From Actinosynnema sp. ALI-1.44 (GTDB taxonomy: Bacteria; Actinomycetota; Actinomycetes; Mycobacteriales; Pseudonocardiaceae), in NCBI RefSeq assembly GCF_001984155.1, contig NZ_MTQO01000052.1:620001-684000 (forward strand): a stretch of 64,000 nt of DNA. The letters run 5' to 3'. The stretch's first letter is position 1. Each line of letters starts with the position of its first letter. The notes under the pieces were generated by a model. It saw only the letters and a program-made list of their open reading frames with translations, was not told the origin of the DNA and made no database searches. The translations under genes and the position numbers were made by a program. Positions 41,315-50,514 of this stretch are shown piece by piece.

Positions 41315-43162
41315 TCAGGCCAGTTTGGTGATCCTGTTGCGCGGGCCGGGTGCCACCGGTGCGCCCGCGCCGAGGTAGGCGACCAACGCGTCCACGTCAA
41401 AGCCTGGCGCTGTCACCCGTGCCGTGCCCGCGGCCAGTTTGGTGAAGCCGTCGCCGCCGTTGGCCAGGAAGTCGTTGCTGGTCACCCGGTAACTCGCGGC
41501 CGGGTCGATCGGCGTGCCGTTGAGTGCCATCGCGGACACCCGCTCACCGGCCGGTTTCGTGCTGTCGTACGAATACGTGAAGCCCGCCGAGACCTGCAGG
41601 ATCCGCTGCGCGGTCTGGCCGCCGAAGCCGACGAACTGCTGCTCGAGGACTTCCTTCAGCTGGGCGCCGGTCAGGGTCTGGGTCACCACGAGGTTGTTGA
41701 ACGGCTGCACTGTGAACGCCTCGCCGTACGTGATGTCTCCCGGCGCCTCTCCGCCCGGTGACGCCGCGTGGCTGAGGTCCGCGCGGATTCCGCCGGGGTT
41801 CATCAGGGCTATCTGGGCGCTTGCCGGTGCCGCGGTGTAGGCGAGCTGGGCGTCCGCGATGACGTCGCCGAGCGCGCTCTCCCCCGCGGGTGTGGTGGTA
41901 CGGCCGATGTCCGCGGTGATCTTTCCGACCAGGCGGTTGGCGATCGGCGCCACCGCCGTCCGGTACTTGTCGACGGTTCGCTTCGCGTCCTTGTCCACCA
42001 GGTCCGGGTTGCGCAGGAAGGCACCGGACGCGTCCGTCGCCCAGGTCCCGTCCGGTTTGCGCACGCCGTTCTCGACGATCACGTTCTTGGCCGACACCGT
42101 GGCGAAGCGCTTGCTCGTCCGGTTGAGGGTGAAGTCGATGTCCGTCACCAGGGTTCCGTTCGACCCGGCGCTGGTGACCACCGTGTTCGCGCCCGACGAG
42201 TTGGGCAGGGCGCAGCTGTAGAACCTGTGGGTGTGACCGGAGACGACCACGCCGTACTCCGGGCGCAGGCCCTTGACGATGTCGGTGATCGGGCCGGCGA
42301 AGTTCGCGCAGCTCGACGGGTCCTGCACGGGCGGTGGCGGGTTCTGTTGGCCGCCCTCGTGCACCAGGAGCACCAGCGACTTCACGCCGATCAGGCGCAG
42401 CAGGTCCGCGTAGAGGTTCGCCGTGCGCACCTCGTCGACGAACTCCACGTCCTTGATCCCCGCCGGGTTGACGATGCTGGGCGTGCCTTTCAGCGTCATC
42501 CCGACGAAACCGACCGGGACGCCTTTGACGAACTTGATGTCGACCGGTGCGAGGATCGGCAGCCGGGTCTTCTTGTCGACGACGTTCGCCGCCAGGTAGC
42601 GGTACGCGGCACCGTCGAAGCCGTCGCCGTCCTGGCAGCCGTCCGTCGGGTGGCAGCCGCCGCGCTGCAGGCGCTTGAGCTCCGTGACGCCCTCGTCGAA
42701 CTCGTGGTTGCCGACCGAGCTGACGTCCAGGCCGAGGGTGGACAGCACTTCCACGCTCGGCTCGTCGTGGAACGCCGCGCTGATCAACGGTGTCGCGCCG
42801 ACCAGGTCGCCCGCACCGACGGTGATCACCTGCCTGCCTGCCGCCGCACCGGCCGCGCGCAGGCGTTTGACGTGCGTCGCCAGGTACTCCGCGCCACCGG
42901 CCGGTGTCCCGTTGACCAGGCCCCCGCTGCCGGACGGCGCTTCGAGCGCGCCGTGGAAGTCGTTGAACCCCAGCAGTTTGCCCTGCACGGCCGACCGGCC
43001 CGACACCCCGAGTTCGGTGTCGTGACTGACCGCGACCGGCGTCAACGGCGTCCACTGATCATCCCGTTGAGCCGGGGACTGCGCCCACGGTGTGACCGCG
43101 ACGAACGCCGCCACCACACCGAGGGCGAGGCTGGCCCGGAATACCGACCCGACACGTGACAC
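41315..43162 (-). CDS. Secreted 5'-nucleotidase / metallophosphatase (UshA-like)
   Basis: 615 residues from the GTG at 43162, chosen for GGAGG 5 bases upstream. A signal peptide (SLALGVVAAFVAVTPWAQS) is followed by a calcineurin-like domain with metal motifs FNDFHGAL, GAGDLVGATP, GNHEFDEG and SGHTHRFY, then the 5'-nucleotidase C-terminal substrate domain (GESALGDVIADAQL, NPGGIRADL, YGEAFTVQPFNN). It releases phosphate from extracellular nucleotides. It is divergent from the GH31 glycosidase gene; the 264-base gap (43163-43426) is probably a shared promoter region. Confidence 0.93.
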   Translation of the reverse strand: MSRVGSVFRASLALGVVAAFVAVTPWAQSPAQRDDQWTPLTPVAVSHDTELGVSGRSAVQGKLLGFNDFHGALEAPSGSGGLVNGTPAGGAEYLATHVKRLRAAGAAAGRQVITVGAGDLVGATPLISAAFHDEPSVEVLSTLGLDVSSVGNHEFDEGVTELKRLQRGGCHPTDGCQDGDGFDGAAYRYLAANVVDKKTRLPILAPVDIKFVKGVPVGFVGMTLKGTPSIVNPAGIKDVEFVDEVRTANLYADLLRLIGVKSLVLLVHEGGQQNPPPPVQDPSSCANFAGPITDIVKGLRPEYGVVVSGHTHRFYSCALPNSSGANTVVTSAGSNGTLVTDIDFTLNRTSKRFATVSAKNVIVENGVRKPDGTWATDASGAFLRNPDLVDKDAKRTVDKYRTAVAPIANRLVGKITADIGRTTTPAGESALGDVIADAQLAYTAAPASAQIALMNPGGIRADLSHAASPGGEAPGDITYGEAFTVQPFNNLVVTQTLTGAQLKEVLEQQFVGFGGQTAQRILQVSAGFTYSYDSTKPAGERVSAMALNGTPIDPAASYRVTSNDFLANGGDGFTKLAAGTARVTAPGFDVDALVAYLGAGAPVAPGPRNRITKLA

Positions 43163-43426
43163 ACAGGCCTCCAACAACATCGGCACGCGAACCCATGCAT
43201 CCTGCCCCGCCACGCCGCTCTTTTGGGTGAACGACGAATAACGGATCCCTCATCGGACGCCATCTCCGGCGAGGGACCCGGTTGTGAAACTCAACCACCC
43301 CGAGATGGGAACAACGGCAACAACCGACTCTTGATTGCGCATACCTGCGCGTCGCATGCTAGAAACGTGCAGCTTCGATCACACGCCTGCACTACCCTGC
43401 TTCAACCTCACCGCCGAGGAGAAGGC

Positions 43427-46144
43427 ATGCGCTTGCCGACCGCGCTTGTGCTGATCGGGGTGGTCCTCATACCGCCACCCACCGCCGCCGCAGAGACCGC
43501 CGGCAACGTCACCGGGTTCACCGGGTCAGGCAACTCCTACACGATCACCGCCGGTTCGGCGAAAGTGCGCGTGAGCTTCGCCCGGTCGGACATTTTCCGA
43601 CTGTGGCTCGCGCCGACGGGCAGCTTCACCGACCCGGCCGGCACCAAGCTGGCGATCCGCACGGACTTCGGCCAGGTCGCCACGACCGCCACCGACGAGG
43701 GCACCTATCACCGGATCTCCACCAATGCGCTCGCCCTGCGGGTCTACAAGCAACCGATGCGCTTCGAACTGTACAAAGCGGACAACGCCACACCGGTGTG
43801 GCGGGAGTCCTCAGGTCTGACGTGGGCCAACAACCAGACCACCCAGCGCCTGACCAGGGGCGCCGACGAGCAGTTCTACGGCACGGGCCTGCGCCTGGGC
43901 GAATGGGCACTGCGTGACAAGAGCGTCCCGATCGCCGTCGACAACAAGTGGCGGGAGAACAACAACGCGAGCCCGGCACCGTTCTACCTGTCCACGTCCG
44001 GGTACGGCGTCATGCGCAACACCTGGGCCAAGGGCCAGTACGACTTCGCGTCCACTGTGGCCACGCGGCACGACGAGAACCGGTTCGACGCCTACTACTT
44101 CGTCGGCGGTTCGCTCAAGGACGTCCTCGGCGACTACACCGACGTCACCGGCAAGCCGTTCCTGGCGCCGATCTGGGGCCTGGAGATGGGCAACGCGGAC
44201 TGCTGGAACGCATCCAACCCGGATTACACCGGCGACCACAACCGGGTCCGTCACCAGAACACCCCGGACGTCGTCGGGTACGCCAACGACGCGCGCACCG
44301 CGGACATGCCGTCCGGCTGGTTCCTGCCCAACGACGGGTACGGCTGCTCCTACAAGGACCTGCCGAAGACCGTGGCCGATCTGAAGGCGAAGGGGTTCCA
44401 GACCGGCCTGTGGACGCAGCGCAGCCTGTCCGACATCGACTGGGAGGTCGGGACCGCGGGCACCCGCGCGGTGAAGACGGATGTCGCCTGGGTCGGCGGC
44501 GGCTACCAGGGCGCGTTCGACGGCGTCCAGTCCGCCGTCGACGGCATCGAACGCAACGCCGACGCCCGGCGGTTCGTGTGGACGGTCGACGGCTGGGCCG
44601 GTACCCAGCGCAACGCGGTCGTCTGGACCGGTGACACCTACGGCACGTGGGACGACATGCGCTGGCACGTCCCGGCGATCGCCGGAGCGGGGTTCTCCGG
44701 GTTCAACTACGCCGCGGGTGACGTGGACGGCATCTATTCCGGCTCGCCCAAGACGTTCGTGCGTGACCTGCAGTGGAAGGCGTTCACCCCGGCGCTGATG
44801 ACCATGTCCGGGTGGGGCGCGACGAACCCGCAGTCGGGCTACAACGACAAGCAGCCGTGGCGGTTCGCCGACCCGTATCTGTCGATCAACCGCAAGTACC
44901 TCAAGCTGAAGATGCGCCTGACGCCGTACTTCTACACGCTCGCCCGCGCCGCCGCCGACTCGGGCGTGCCGACTGTGCGCGCGATGGCACTGGAGTTCGA
45001 GAACGACCCGACCGCCCGCGGCAACGCCACGTCCGGGCAGTTCATGGCGGGCAACGCCTTCCTGGTCGCCCCGGTCGTGTCCGACACGACCACCCGTGAC
45101 CGGATCTACCTGCCCGCCGGGACGTGGACCGACTACTGGACCGGCAAGGTGTGGACCGGGCCGGGCTGGCTGGACGGGTACGACGCGCCGCTGGACACGT
45201 TGCCGCTGTTCGTCCGGGGCGGGTCGATCGTGCCGATGTGGCCGCAGATGAACCACTCCGGCGAGAAGCCCGCGACACCGATCACCTACGACGTCTACCC
45301 GAACGGCACGTCGTCGTACGACCTGTACGAGGACGACGGCCTGACCAGGGCGTACAAGAACGGCGCCGCCGCACGCCAGAAGGTCGACGTCACCGCGCCG
45401 ACCGCTGGGTCCGGCGACGTCCGCGTCGCCGTGGGCGCGTTGAACGGCTCCTACACCGGGAAGCTCGCCAACCGCGGCTACGAGTTCGACCTGCACGTGG
45501 CCAACGCGCCGGGCTCGGTCACGCTAGAAGGCACGGCGTTGGCGAAATACACCACACGGGCGGACTACGACGCCGCCGCGTCCGGTTGGTTCTACGACGG
45601 CGTGCTGCACACCAAGACCGCCTCGCGGCCGACCTCGTCCGGGTTCACGCTCGTCGCGACGGGCGTCGGGATCCACACCGGGACGCCGGTCGCCGGGTCG
45701 CCGTCGATCCCGAAGTCCGCGTGGAAGGCGACCGCCGACAGCGAGGAGACCTCCGGCGAGAACGGCGCGGCCGCCAACGCGATCGACGACAAGCCGGCAA
45801 CCATGTGGCACACCAAGTGGTCCGGCACCGCGGCACCGTTGCCGCACGAGCTCACCATCGACATGGGCGCCTCCTACAGTGTGGACAGCGTGTCCTACCT
45901 GCCACGCCAGGACAGCGGGACGAACGGCCGGATCGGCCGGTACGAGATCTACGTCTCCGCCGACAAGGCCAGTTGGGGAACGGCGGTCGCGTCCGGCGAA
46001 TGGGCCGACACGTCCGGGCTGAAACGCGCCTCGTTCGCGGCCAAGACCGGGCGGTACGTGAAGCTGCGGGCGTTGTCGGAGGCCGGGGACAGCGGCCCGT
46101 GGACGTCGGCGGCCGAGATCAGCGCGACGGGCACGGCCCGATGA
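43427..46144 (+). CDS. Secreted GH31 glycoside hydrolase with C-terminal discoidin/CBM32 domain
   Basis: 905 residues, ATG preceded by GAGGAGAAGG. A signal peptide (MRLPTALVLIGVVLIPPPT) leads into the GH31 N-terminal beta-sandwich, the catalytic barrel and a GH31 C-terminal region. The likely nucleophile is Asp352 (VKTDVAWV) and the acid/base Asp403 (VWTGDTYGTWDD). The last ~150 residues are an F5/8-type carbohydrate-binding domain (AIDDKPATMWHTKW, RYEIYVSADKASW). It should cleave an alpha-glycoside outside the cell; linkage and sugar are not evident. It ends before a strong terminator. Confidence 0.92.
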   Translation: MRLPTALVLIGVVLIPPPTAAAETAGNVTGFTGSGNSYTITAGSAKVRVSFARSDIFRLWLAPTGSFTDPAGTKLAIRTDFGQVATTATDEGTYHRISTNALALRVYKQPMRFELYKADNATPVWRESSGLTWANNQTTQRLTRGADEQFYGTGLRLGEWALRDKSVPIAVDNKWRENNNASPAPFYLSTSGYGVMRNTWAKGQYDFASTVATRHDENRFDAYYFVGGSLKDVLGDYTDVTGKPFLAPIWGLEMGNADCWNASNPDYTGDHNRVRHQNTPDVVGYANDARTADMPSGWFLPNDGYGCSYKDLPKTVADLKAKGFQTGLWTQRSLSDIDWEVGTAGTRAVKTDVAWVGGGYQGAFDGVQSAVDGIERNADARRFVWTVDGWAGTQRNAVVWTGDTYGTWDDMRWHVPAIAGAGFSGFNYAAGDVDGIYSGSPKTFVRDLQWKAFTPALMTMSGWGATNPQSGYNDKQPWRFADPYLSINRKYLKLKMRLTPYFYTLARAAADSGVPTVRAMALEFENDPTARGNATSGQFMAGNAFLVAPVVSDTTTRDRIYLPAGTWTDYWTGKVWTGPGWLDGYDAPLDTLPLFVRGGSIVPMWPQMNHSGEKPATPITYDVYPNGTSSYDLYEDDGLTRAYKNGAAARQKVDVTAPTAGSGDVRVAVGALNGSYTGKLANRGYEFDLHVANAPGSVTLEGTALAKYTTRADYDAAASGWFYDGVLHTKTASRPTSSGFTLVATGVGIHTGTPVAGSPSIPKSAWKATADSEETSGENGAAANAIDDKPATMWHTKWSGTAAPLPHELTIDMGASYSVDSVSYLPRQDSGTNGRIGRYEIYVSADKASWGTAVASGEWADTSGLKRASFAAKTGRYVKLRALSEAGDSGPWTSAAEISATGTAR

Positions 46145-46170
46145 TTCCGTTGGGCTGGTAACGGGTTCGG

Positions 46171-46204
46171 CCGTCACGGCACTGTTGCGCCAGTGCCGTG
46201 ACGG
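46171..46204. terminator. Hairpin terminator between convergent genes
   Basis: A perfect 14-bp inverted repeat (CCGTCACGGCACTG, 46171-46184; complement 46191-46204) with a TTGCGC loop, between the GH31 stop and the stop of the convergent serine hydrolase. No T tract, as is usual in actinomycetes. It would also end the type VII operon. Confidence 0.85.
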
Positions 46205-46219
46205 TCGGACCAGCTTGGC

Positions 46220-47341
46220 CTACAGGGCGCAGTACGCGTCCAAAGCCGCCTTGGTGATGTCCTGCTGCCCACGCGTTCCACCCATCATGTGGAACTCGTT
46301 GGCCGCGACCACAACTTGCTTGTTGCCGTCCTCACTGGTGAGCCACAGGCTGTAGTAGCCGAGCACAGCGCCGTTGTGGTTCCAGACCGGGCCGCACGGC
46401 GTGGGCGCGGACCCCACACCCAGCCCGTATCCGGCGCCGCCGCCCACTGGCACGGTCGTCTTCAGCTCGGTCATCTGCGCGGGTGGCAACAGCTTCCCGG
46501 AGAACAGCGCCCGCTCGAACGCGGCGAGGTCGGTCAACGTGGACACCATCGCGCCCGCCGGGCCGAAGGTCTGCACGTTCGAGGTCGTCACGTCCCTGAT
46601 CAGGAAGTTGCCGACCCAGAAGTGCCCGCCGAGCGAGTTGGCGGGCATCGCCGGGTCCGCCGTCGGGTACGTGGTGTCCTTCAGACCGAGCGGCTCGATG
46701 ATGCGCCGCTGGATCTCCGCGACGGGCTCGTTGCCGGTGACCGCCTTGATCGCCATCCCCGCCAGCACGTAGTTCGTGTTGGCGTAGAAGAACTTCTCCC
46801 CCGGCGCGCCGACTGGTGCCGCCGACAGCGCGATGTCGACCAGGCTCTGCGGCGACCACGGCTGACGCGGGTCGGTGTTCGCGATGTAGGGCACGGACAC
46901 TCGGGCGTCACCCGCGTAGTCCGGCAGGCCGGACGTCTGGTTGAGCAGCTGCCGGATGCTGATCTTGGTCCCGTCGTGGCCGTTGGTCCTCACCGCGTCG
47001 GGCAGCCACCTGGCCACGGTGTCGTCGAGCGAGAGCTTGCCCTCGCTCGCCAGCTGCAGCAGCACGGTCGACACGAAAGCCTTGGTGTTGCTGCCGATCC
47101 GGAACTTCATCGACGGATCCGCCGGGACACCGGTGAACCTGTTGCTCTGCCCTGCCTTCACGACCTGGGCGCCGCTGCCGGTGCCGACCAGCCCGATCAC
47201 GCCGGGATACCCGTCGCGGACACCGAGTTCGGCACCCGCCTGCAGGATCTGCGCGGGTGTCGCCGCGCTCGCCGGGGGTGCGAGAACCACACCCGTCAGG
47301 GTCAGGACGGCGCCGATCACCGTGAGGCGCATGGACTTCAT
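46220..47341 (-). CDS. Secreted serine beta-lactamase-like / D-Ala-D-Ala carboxypeptidase family hydrolase
   Basis: 373 residues from the ATG at 47341. The signal peptide is MKSMRLTVIGAVLTLTGV with cleavage near PPASAA. Penicillin-binding-protein motifs are SNTK (Ser84, Lys87), a YAN triad in FFYANTNY and an HNG in VWNHNGAVLGYY. Such proteins act on peptidoglycan stems, D-peptides or esters. Its start overlaps the stop of the esterase gene (ATGA), making it the last gene of an eight-gene transcript that begins at 53217. Confidence 0.92.
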   Translation of the reverse strand: MKSMRLTVIGAVLTLTGVVLAPPASAATPAQILQAGAELGVRDGYPGVIGLVGTGSGAQVVKAGQSNRFTGVPADPSMKFRIGSNTKAFVSTVLLQLASEGKLSLDDTVARWLPDAVRTNGHDGTKISIRQLLNQTSGLPDYAGDARVSVPYIANTDPRQPWSPQSLVDIALSAAPVGAPGEKFFYANTNYVLAGMAIKAVTGNEPVAEIQRRIIEPLGLKDTTYPTADPAMPANSLGGHFWVGNFLIRDVTTSNVQTFGPAGAMVSTLTDLAAFERALFSGKLLPPAQMTELKTTVPVGGGAGYGLGVGSAPTPCGPVWNHNGAVLGYYSLWLTSEDGNKQVVVAANEFHMMGGTRGQQDITKAALDAYCAL

Positions 47342-48414
47342 GAAATGGGTCCTCCGAGACGTTTCATGACCAACGGGACGAAGTGGTTCAGATTCGCCTG
47401 CAGGCACGCGTTGTCGTTGTGCTTGCCGGTGCAGCCGGGGGCCCAGGCGCTGCCGTCGCCGTAGTCGAGGAAGTCGAACGGGATGCCTTCCTTCTTCAGG
47501 AAGTCCGCTGTCACCAGAGCTGTCTGTCGCGCCCTGTTCTCGAACACCGCCTGGATCGGGTTGACGGTGAGATCGCCGCCGTTGCCCACGTACATCGCCA
47601 CACCCATGCCGCGCAACGTTTTGACGTGTTGCGCGGGGCTTTGGGCGTTCCAGACCCCGTCGAGCGGCCACACCGGCGGGCCGAAGATCGCGTCGATCGA
47701 CGCGGTCGGCTTGCCGTAGGACTCCAGTGACTGGCTGCCGAGAACCGCGCCGCGCATCTCCTGGTTGAGCAGGTCGAGCCCGCCGGAGAAGCTGCCGACG
47801 TAGCTGAACAGCTCCGGCCGGTGCTCGGCGTAGTGGAACGCGCCGAAGCCACCCATCGAGTGCCCGGCGATCGCCCGGCCCGACCGGGCCGCGATCGTCC
47901 TCATGTTCGCGTCGACCAGCGGGATCACCTGGTCGAGATGGAAGTTCTCCCAGTTCTGCCTGCCGAGCGCACCCGGGTTCACCCAGTTCGAGTACCAGCC
48001 GCGGCCGCTGCCGTTGGGCATCACGGTGATCAGCGGGACGCCTTCGGTCGACCGTTCGGTAACTGTCCTGTTGCGACCGGAGTTCGGGTGGTCCGCGGCA
48101 CCGTGCAGCGAGTACAGCACCGGGTAGCGGGTGGTCGCCGCGTTGTCGTACCCGGTCGGCACGGTGACGCTGATGACGTGCTCACCGGAGACCTGGTTCG
48201 CCAGCACGGCGTAGGCCGGGACCTGGTCGGACCGCACGGTGAAGGTGAAGGTCCGCTCCTTGTCGTCGACCCAGGCGGGCTGGCTGACGACGGTGAGACC
48301 GAACCCGTCGGCGAACCGCGGCAGCGTGCTCGCCGCCTGCGCCGACGGCACAGCGAACCCCGCCACGGCGAGGACGGTGGCCAATGCGAAAAGCAGACCG
48401 CGTCGTACCCTCAT
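47338..48414 (-). CDS. Secreted alpha/beta hydrolase, antigen-85/esterase-D type
   Basis: 358 residues. Signal peptide MRVRRGLLFALATVLAVAGF with cleavage near SAQA. The catalytic serine is Ser186 in AIAGHSMGGFGAF, with the oxyanion-hole SLHGAADH and a late His in LNHFVPL. The N-terminal ~80 residues form an extra beta domain (TFTFTVRSDQVPAYAVLANQ). The family includes esterases and the mycolyltransferase-like antigen 85 proteins. The ATG overlaps the stop of the WXG-containing protein (ATGA), tying an exported hydrolase directly to type VII secretion genes. Confidence 0.92.
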   Translation of the reverse strand: MRVRRGLLFALATVLAVAGFAVPSAQAASTLPRFADGFGLTVVSQPAWVDDKERTFTFTVRSDQVPAYAVLANQVSGEHVISVTVPTGYDNAATTRYPVLYSLHGAADHPNSGRNRTVTERSTEGVPLITVMPNGSGRGWYSNWVNPGALGRQNWENFHLDQVIPLVDANMRTIAARSGRAIAGHSMGGFGAFHYAEHRPELFSYVGSFSGGLDLLNQEMRGAVLGSQSLESYGKPTASIDAIFGPPVWPLDGVWNAQSPAQHVKTLRGMGVAMYVGNGGDLTVNPIQAVFENRARQTALVTADFLKKEGIPFDFLDYGDGSAWAPGCTGKHNDNACLQANLNHFVPLVMKRLGGPIS

Positions 48415-49805
48415 GCCTCACCGATCACGTTGGGGGCGATCACGACCGACTCGTCCAACTCGCCGAACAGGTCGTCGTCGTGCTCGGTCAGCGAGTACTT
48501 GCGCTGGTGCTCCTTGTCCTGCTCACCGGCGGCACCCATACCTGCGGGCGAACCGAACATCCCGCCCGCGGTCGTGCCGGCGGCAGTGGGCGCACGACCC
48601 GCCGTCATGTCTTTGCCCGGAGCACCGGTCACCGGGCCGACGCCGAGCTTGCGGCGCTCACCGGTCGTGCCGGAACCGCCTGTGACACCGGCGGGCCCAG
48701 CCGCACCGGGAACCACACCGAAGCCGCCACCGCCGCCGAACCCCGTCGGCGCTGAACTGGTTCCCGTGAAGCCGGTCGGCACGGTCCTGGTGTTCGCGGG
48801 CGCGACCGCGTCGACGTACGAACCCGGTCGGGGCATCGAGTTCAGACCGGTCGACTGGTTGGCGGCCCGGGAGGACGAACCGGGCGAGTAGCTGGCCGGT
48901 GTGCTGCCTGACGTGGGCACGGCGCTGCCCGCCGACCCCGTACCACTGCTCTGGCTCTGCGTCTGCTCGCCGGTCGCCTTCTGCTGCTGGGTGTCGCTCG
49001 CGGCCTGGGTGGACGTGTTCTTCGCCTTGCCGTCCGTGGTCTGCTGGGTGCCCTGGCTGCTCTGGCTGCCGATCTGCGAGAGCACCTGCTTGACCACCTT
49101 GACGACCGCGAGCGCGCCCTGGACGAGCTTGAGCAGGTTCTGCCCGCTGGTCAGCAGGGCGGCCAGCTTGGCGAGGATCTTCTGGCCGCAGTCGACGGCG
49201 ATCTGCACGCACTGCGGGATCGCCGCGACGATGCTCTGGCCGAACGTCGACGGCGCCGCGGCGACGGCCTGCGTCATGATCGGGACGATCTTCCCGATCG
49301 CCTCGGTCGCCAGCGCGGTGATCGCCTCGACCGCCTGCCCGACCACCTCGCCCGCCGCCGCGATCGCGCCTGCCACGGTCGAACCGGCCTCGCCGAGCGC
49401 GGAGATCCCGTCGGCGGCCTGGGACCCGGTGTCGCGGTAGGACGACGCCGCCGACCCCGTCCACGTCCCGGTCTGCGAACCGGTGGCGTCGCGGTAGGAC
49501 GAAGCGAGCGAGGAAACGCTCTGCCCGGCGTCCTGGAACTCCTGCGCCCCTGAGGAAACCGAGCCCGGGTTGCCCCGCAGCTGGTTGAACGGCTCCTCCA
49601 GGAAGGACACGTAAGGCGTGAACCACCCGAGGCCCGCGCCGGACAACGAAGACAGCGGGCTGGTCGACGACCCCAGCAGGCCGACGGCCGCGCTCGACCG
49701 GCCGAGACCGGCGGCCAGCCAGCTGTTTCCGCGTACGGCGGCAGCCGCCGAGGTCAGCTCGGCGAGCAGTTGCGCGGTGTCCTGGTGTTGGGTGGGGGCG
49801 GTCAT
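48411..49805 (-). CDS. Large WXG-type protein with Gly/Ser/Thr-rich tail, probable type VII substrate
   Basis: 464 residues. The N-terminal ~210 residues are helical and resemble the ESX/PPE-like helical hairpin, with a WxG motif in TGTWTGSAASSYRDTGSQ. A hydrophobic middle (PIMTQAVAAAPSTFGQSIVAAI, LLKLVQGALAVVKVVKQVL) leads into a low-complexity Ser/Thr/Gly/Gln tail of ~200 residues ending in DDDLFGELDESVVIAPNVIGEA. The ATG overlaps the preceding stop and the stop overlaps the esterase start. It is likely exported or surface-exposed by a type VII system. The exact family name is not certain. Confidence 0.75.
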   Translation of the reverse strand: MTAPTQHQDTAQLLAELTSAAAAVRGNSWLAAGLGRSSAAVGLLGSSTSPLSSLSGAGLGWFTPYVSFLEEPFNQLRGNPGSVSSGAQEFQDAGQSVSSLASSYRDATGSQTGTWTGSAASSYRDTGSQAADGISALGEAGSTVAGAIAAAGEVVGQAVEAITALATEAIGKIVPIMTQAVAAAPSTFGQSIVAAIPQCVQIAVDCGQKILAKLAALLTSGQNLLKLVQGALAVVKVVKQVLSQIGSQSSQGTQQTTDGKAKNTSTQAASDTQQQKATGEQTQSQSSGTGSAGSAVPTSGSTPASYSPGSSSRAANQSTGLNSMPRPGSYVDAVAPANTRTVPTGFTGTSSAPTGFGGGGGFGVVPGAAGPAGVTGGSGTTGERRKLGVGPVTGAPGKDMTAGRAPTAAGTTAGGMFGSPAGMGAAGEQDKEHQRKYSLTEHDDDLFGELDESVVIAPNVIGEA

Positions 49806-50116
49806 CCGGGGTACTCCTGGGTCAGCGAGGTCGCGTTGTGGGTTTCGATGTTCTGGTAGCTCTCGGCGGTGCGGGTGAGGCCGGTGCTCATCTCGTCCAC
49901 TGAGGACGCCGCGTGCCGCGTCGCCGCCGCGACCTCGCCCATCGCGCCCTGCAGGCCGCTGGTGATGAACGCCGCGAACGAGCCGAGCGCGTCGTCGCCG
50001 ATCCCGGACGGCATCCGCGTGGCCACGGCGGCCAGTTCGTCCGCGACGGCAGCGACGCTGTTCGCGTGCCCGCGGATCTCGTCGGGCACGATCTGGTACT
50101 GCTCCGGTGTGGTCAT
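49802..50116 (-). CDS. ESX-1 EspC-like type VII secretion target
   Basis: 104 residues, entirely helical, no signal peptide. The pattern YQIVPDEIRGHANSVAAVADELAAVATRM followed by GSFAAFITSGLQGAMGEVAAATRHA and TAESYQNIE fits the EspC-like type VII target family, small helical-hairpin proteins that partner larger substrates. It overlaps the genes on both sides by 4 bases. Confidence 0.85.
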   Translation of the reverse strand: MTTPEQYQIVPDEIRGHANSVAAVADELAAVATRMPSGIGDDALGSFAAFITSGLQGAMGEVAAATRHAASSVDEMSTGLTRTAESYQNIETHNATSLTQEYPG

Positions 50117-50514
50117 GTGGTGATCTCCGGTGGGTTGGCGAAGTAGTCGTCGTCGTCGCGGCGGGCGGCCGGGGCGGGCTGGTGCTCACGCATCACGGCG
50201 AGCGCGGGGCCTTCGCCGAAGTACTCGCTGGTGATGGCGTTGACCTGCTCGCCGACCGACATCCGGGCCTGCCGCGAGGTGTCCAGGATCAGGCGGGCCA
50301 GTTCGTCGGCCTCCAGCGAACGGGTGGCAGGCGTCAGGCTCAACTGGTCGAGCGCGCCGCTGGCGTTGACCGTGACCGTGACGTCACGGCGCGGTGACGT
50401 CGCGGTCCCGGTGACCTTCTCCAGCAGCGCACCGGCTTCCTTCGCCCTGGCCGCGGCGCTGGTCAGGCGTTCGTCATAGCGAGCGAGCCACTGCGCTGGA
50501 TCCGGTGTGTTCAT
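50113..50514 (-). CDS. YbaB/EbfC family protein within the type VII operon
   Basis: 133 residues. The long N-terminal helix (RYDERLTSAAARAKEAGALLEKV), then VTVTVNASGALDQLSLTPA and the C-terminal helix (DELARLILDTSRQARMSVGEQVN) follow the YbaB/EbfC fold. Classical members bind DNA as nucleoid-associated proteins, but in actinomycete ESX loci such paralogues sit between EspG and substrate genes, and a secretion-linked role is more likely here. It overlaps EspG by 41 bases and the EspC-like gene by 4. Confidence 0.85.
   Translation of the reverse strand: MNTPDPAQWLARYDERLTSAAARAKEAGALLEKVTGTATSPRRDVTVTVNASGALDQLSLTPATRSLEADELARLILDTSRQARMSVGEQVNAITSEYFGEGPALAVMREHQPAPAARRDDDDYFANPPEITT

Noticed and set aside
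41544-43159. Long ORFs on both strands over the 5'-nucleotidase
   Set aside because: Neither has motifs. The metal-binding motifs and signal peptide all lie in the 41315-43162 minus frame.
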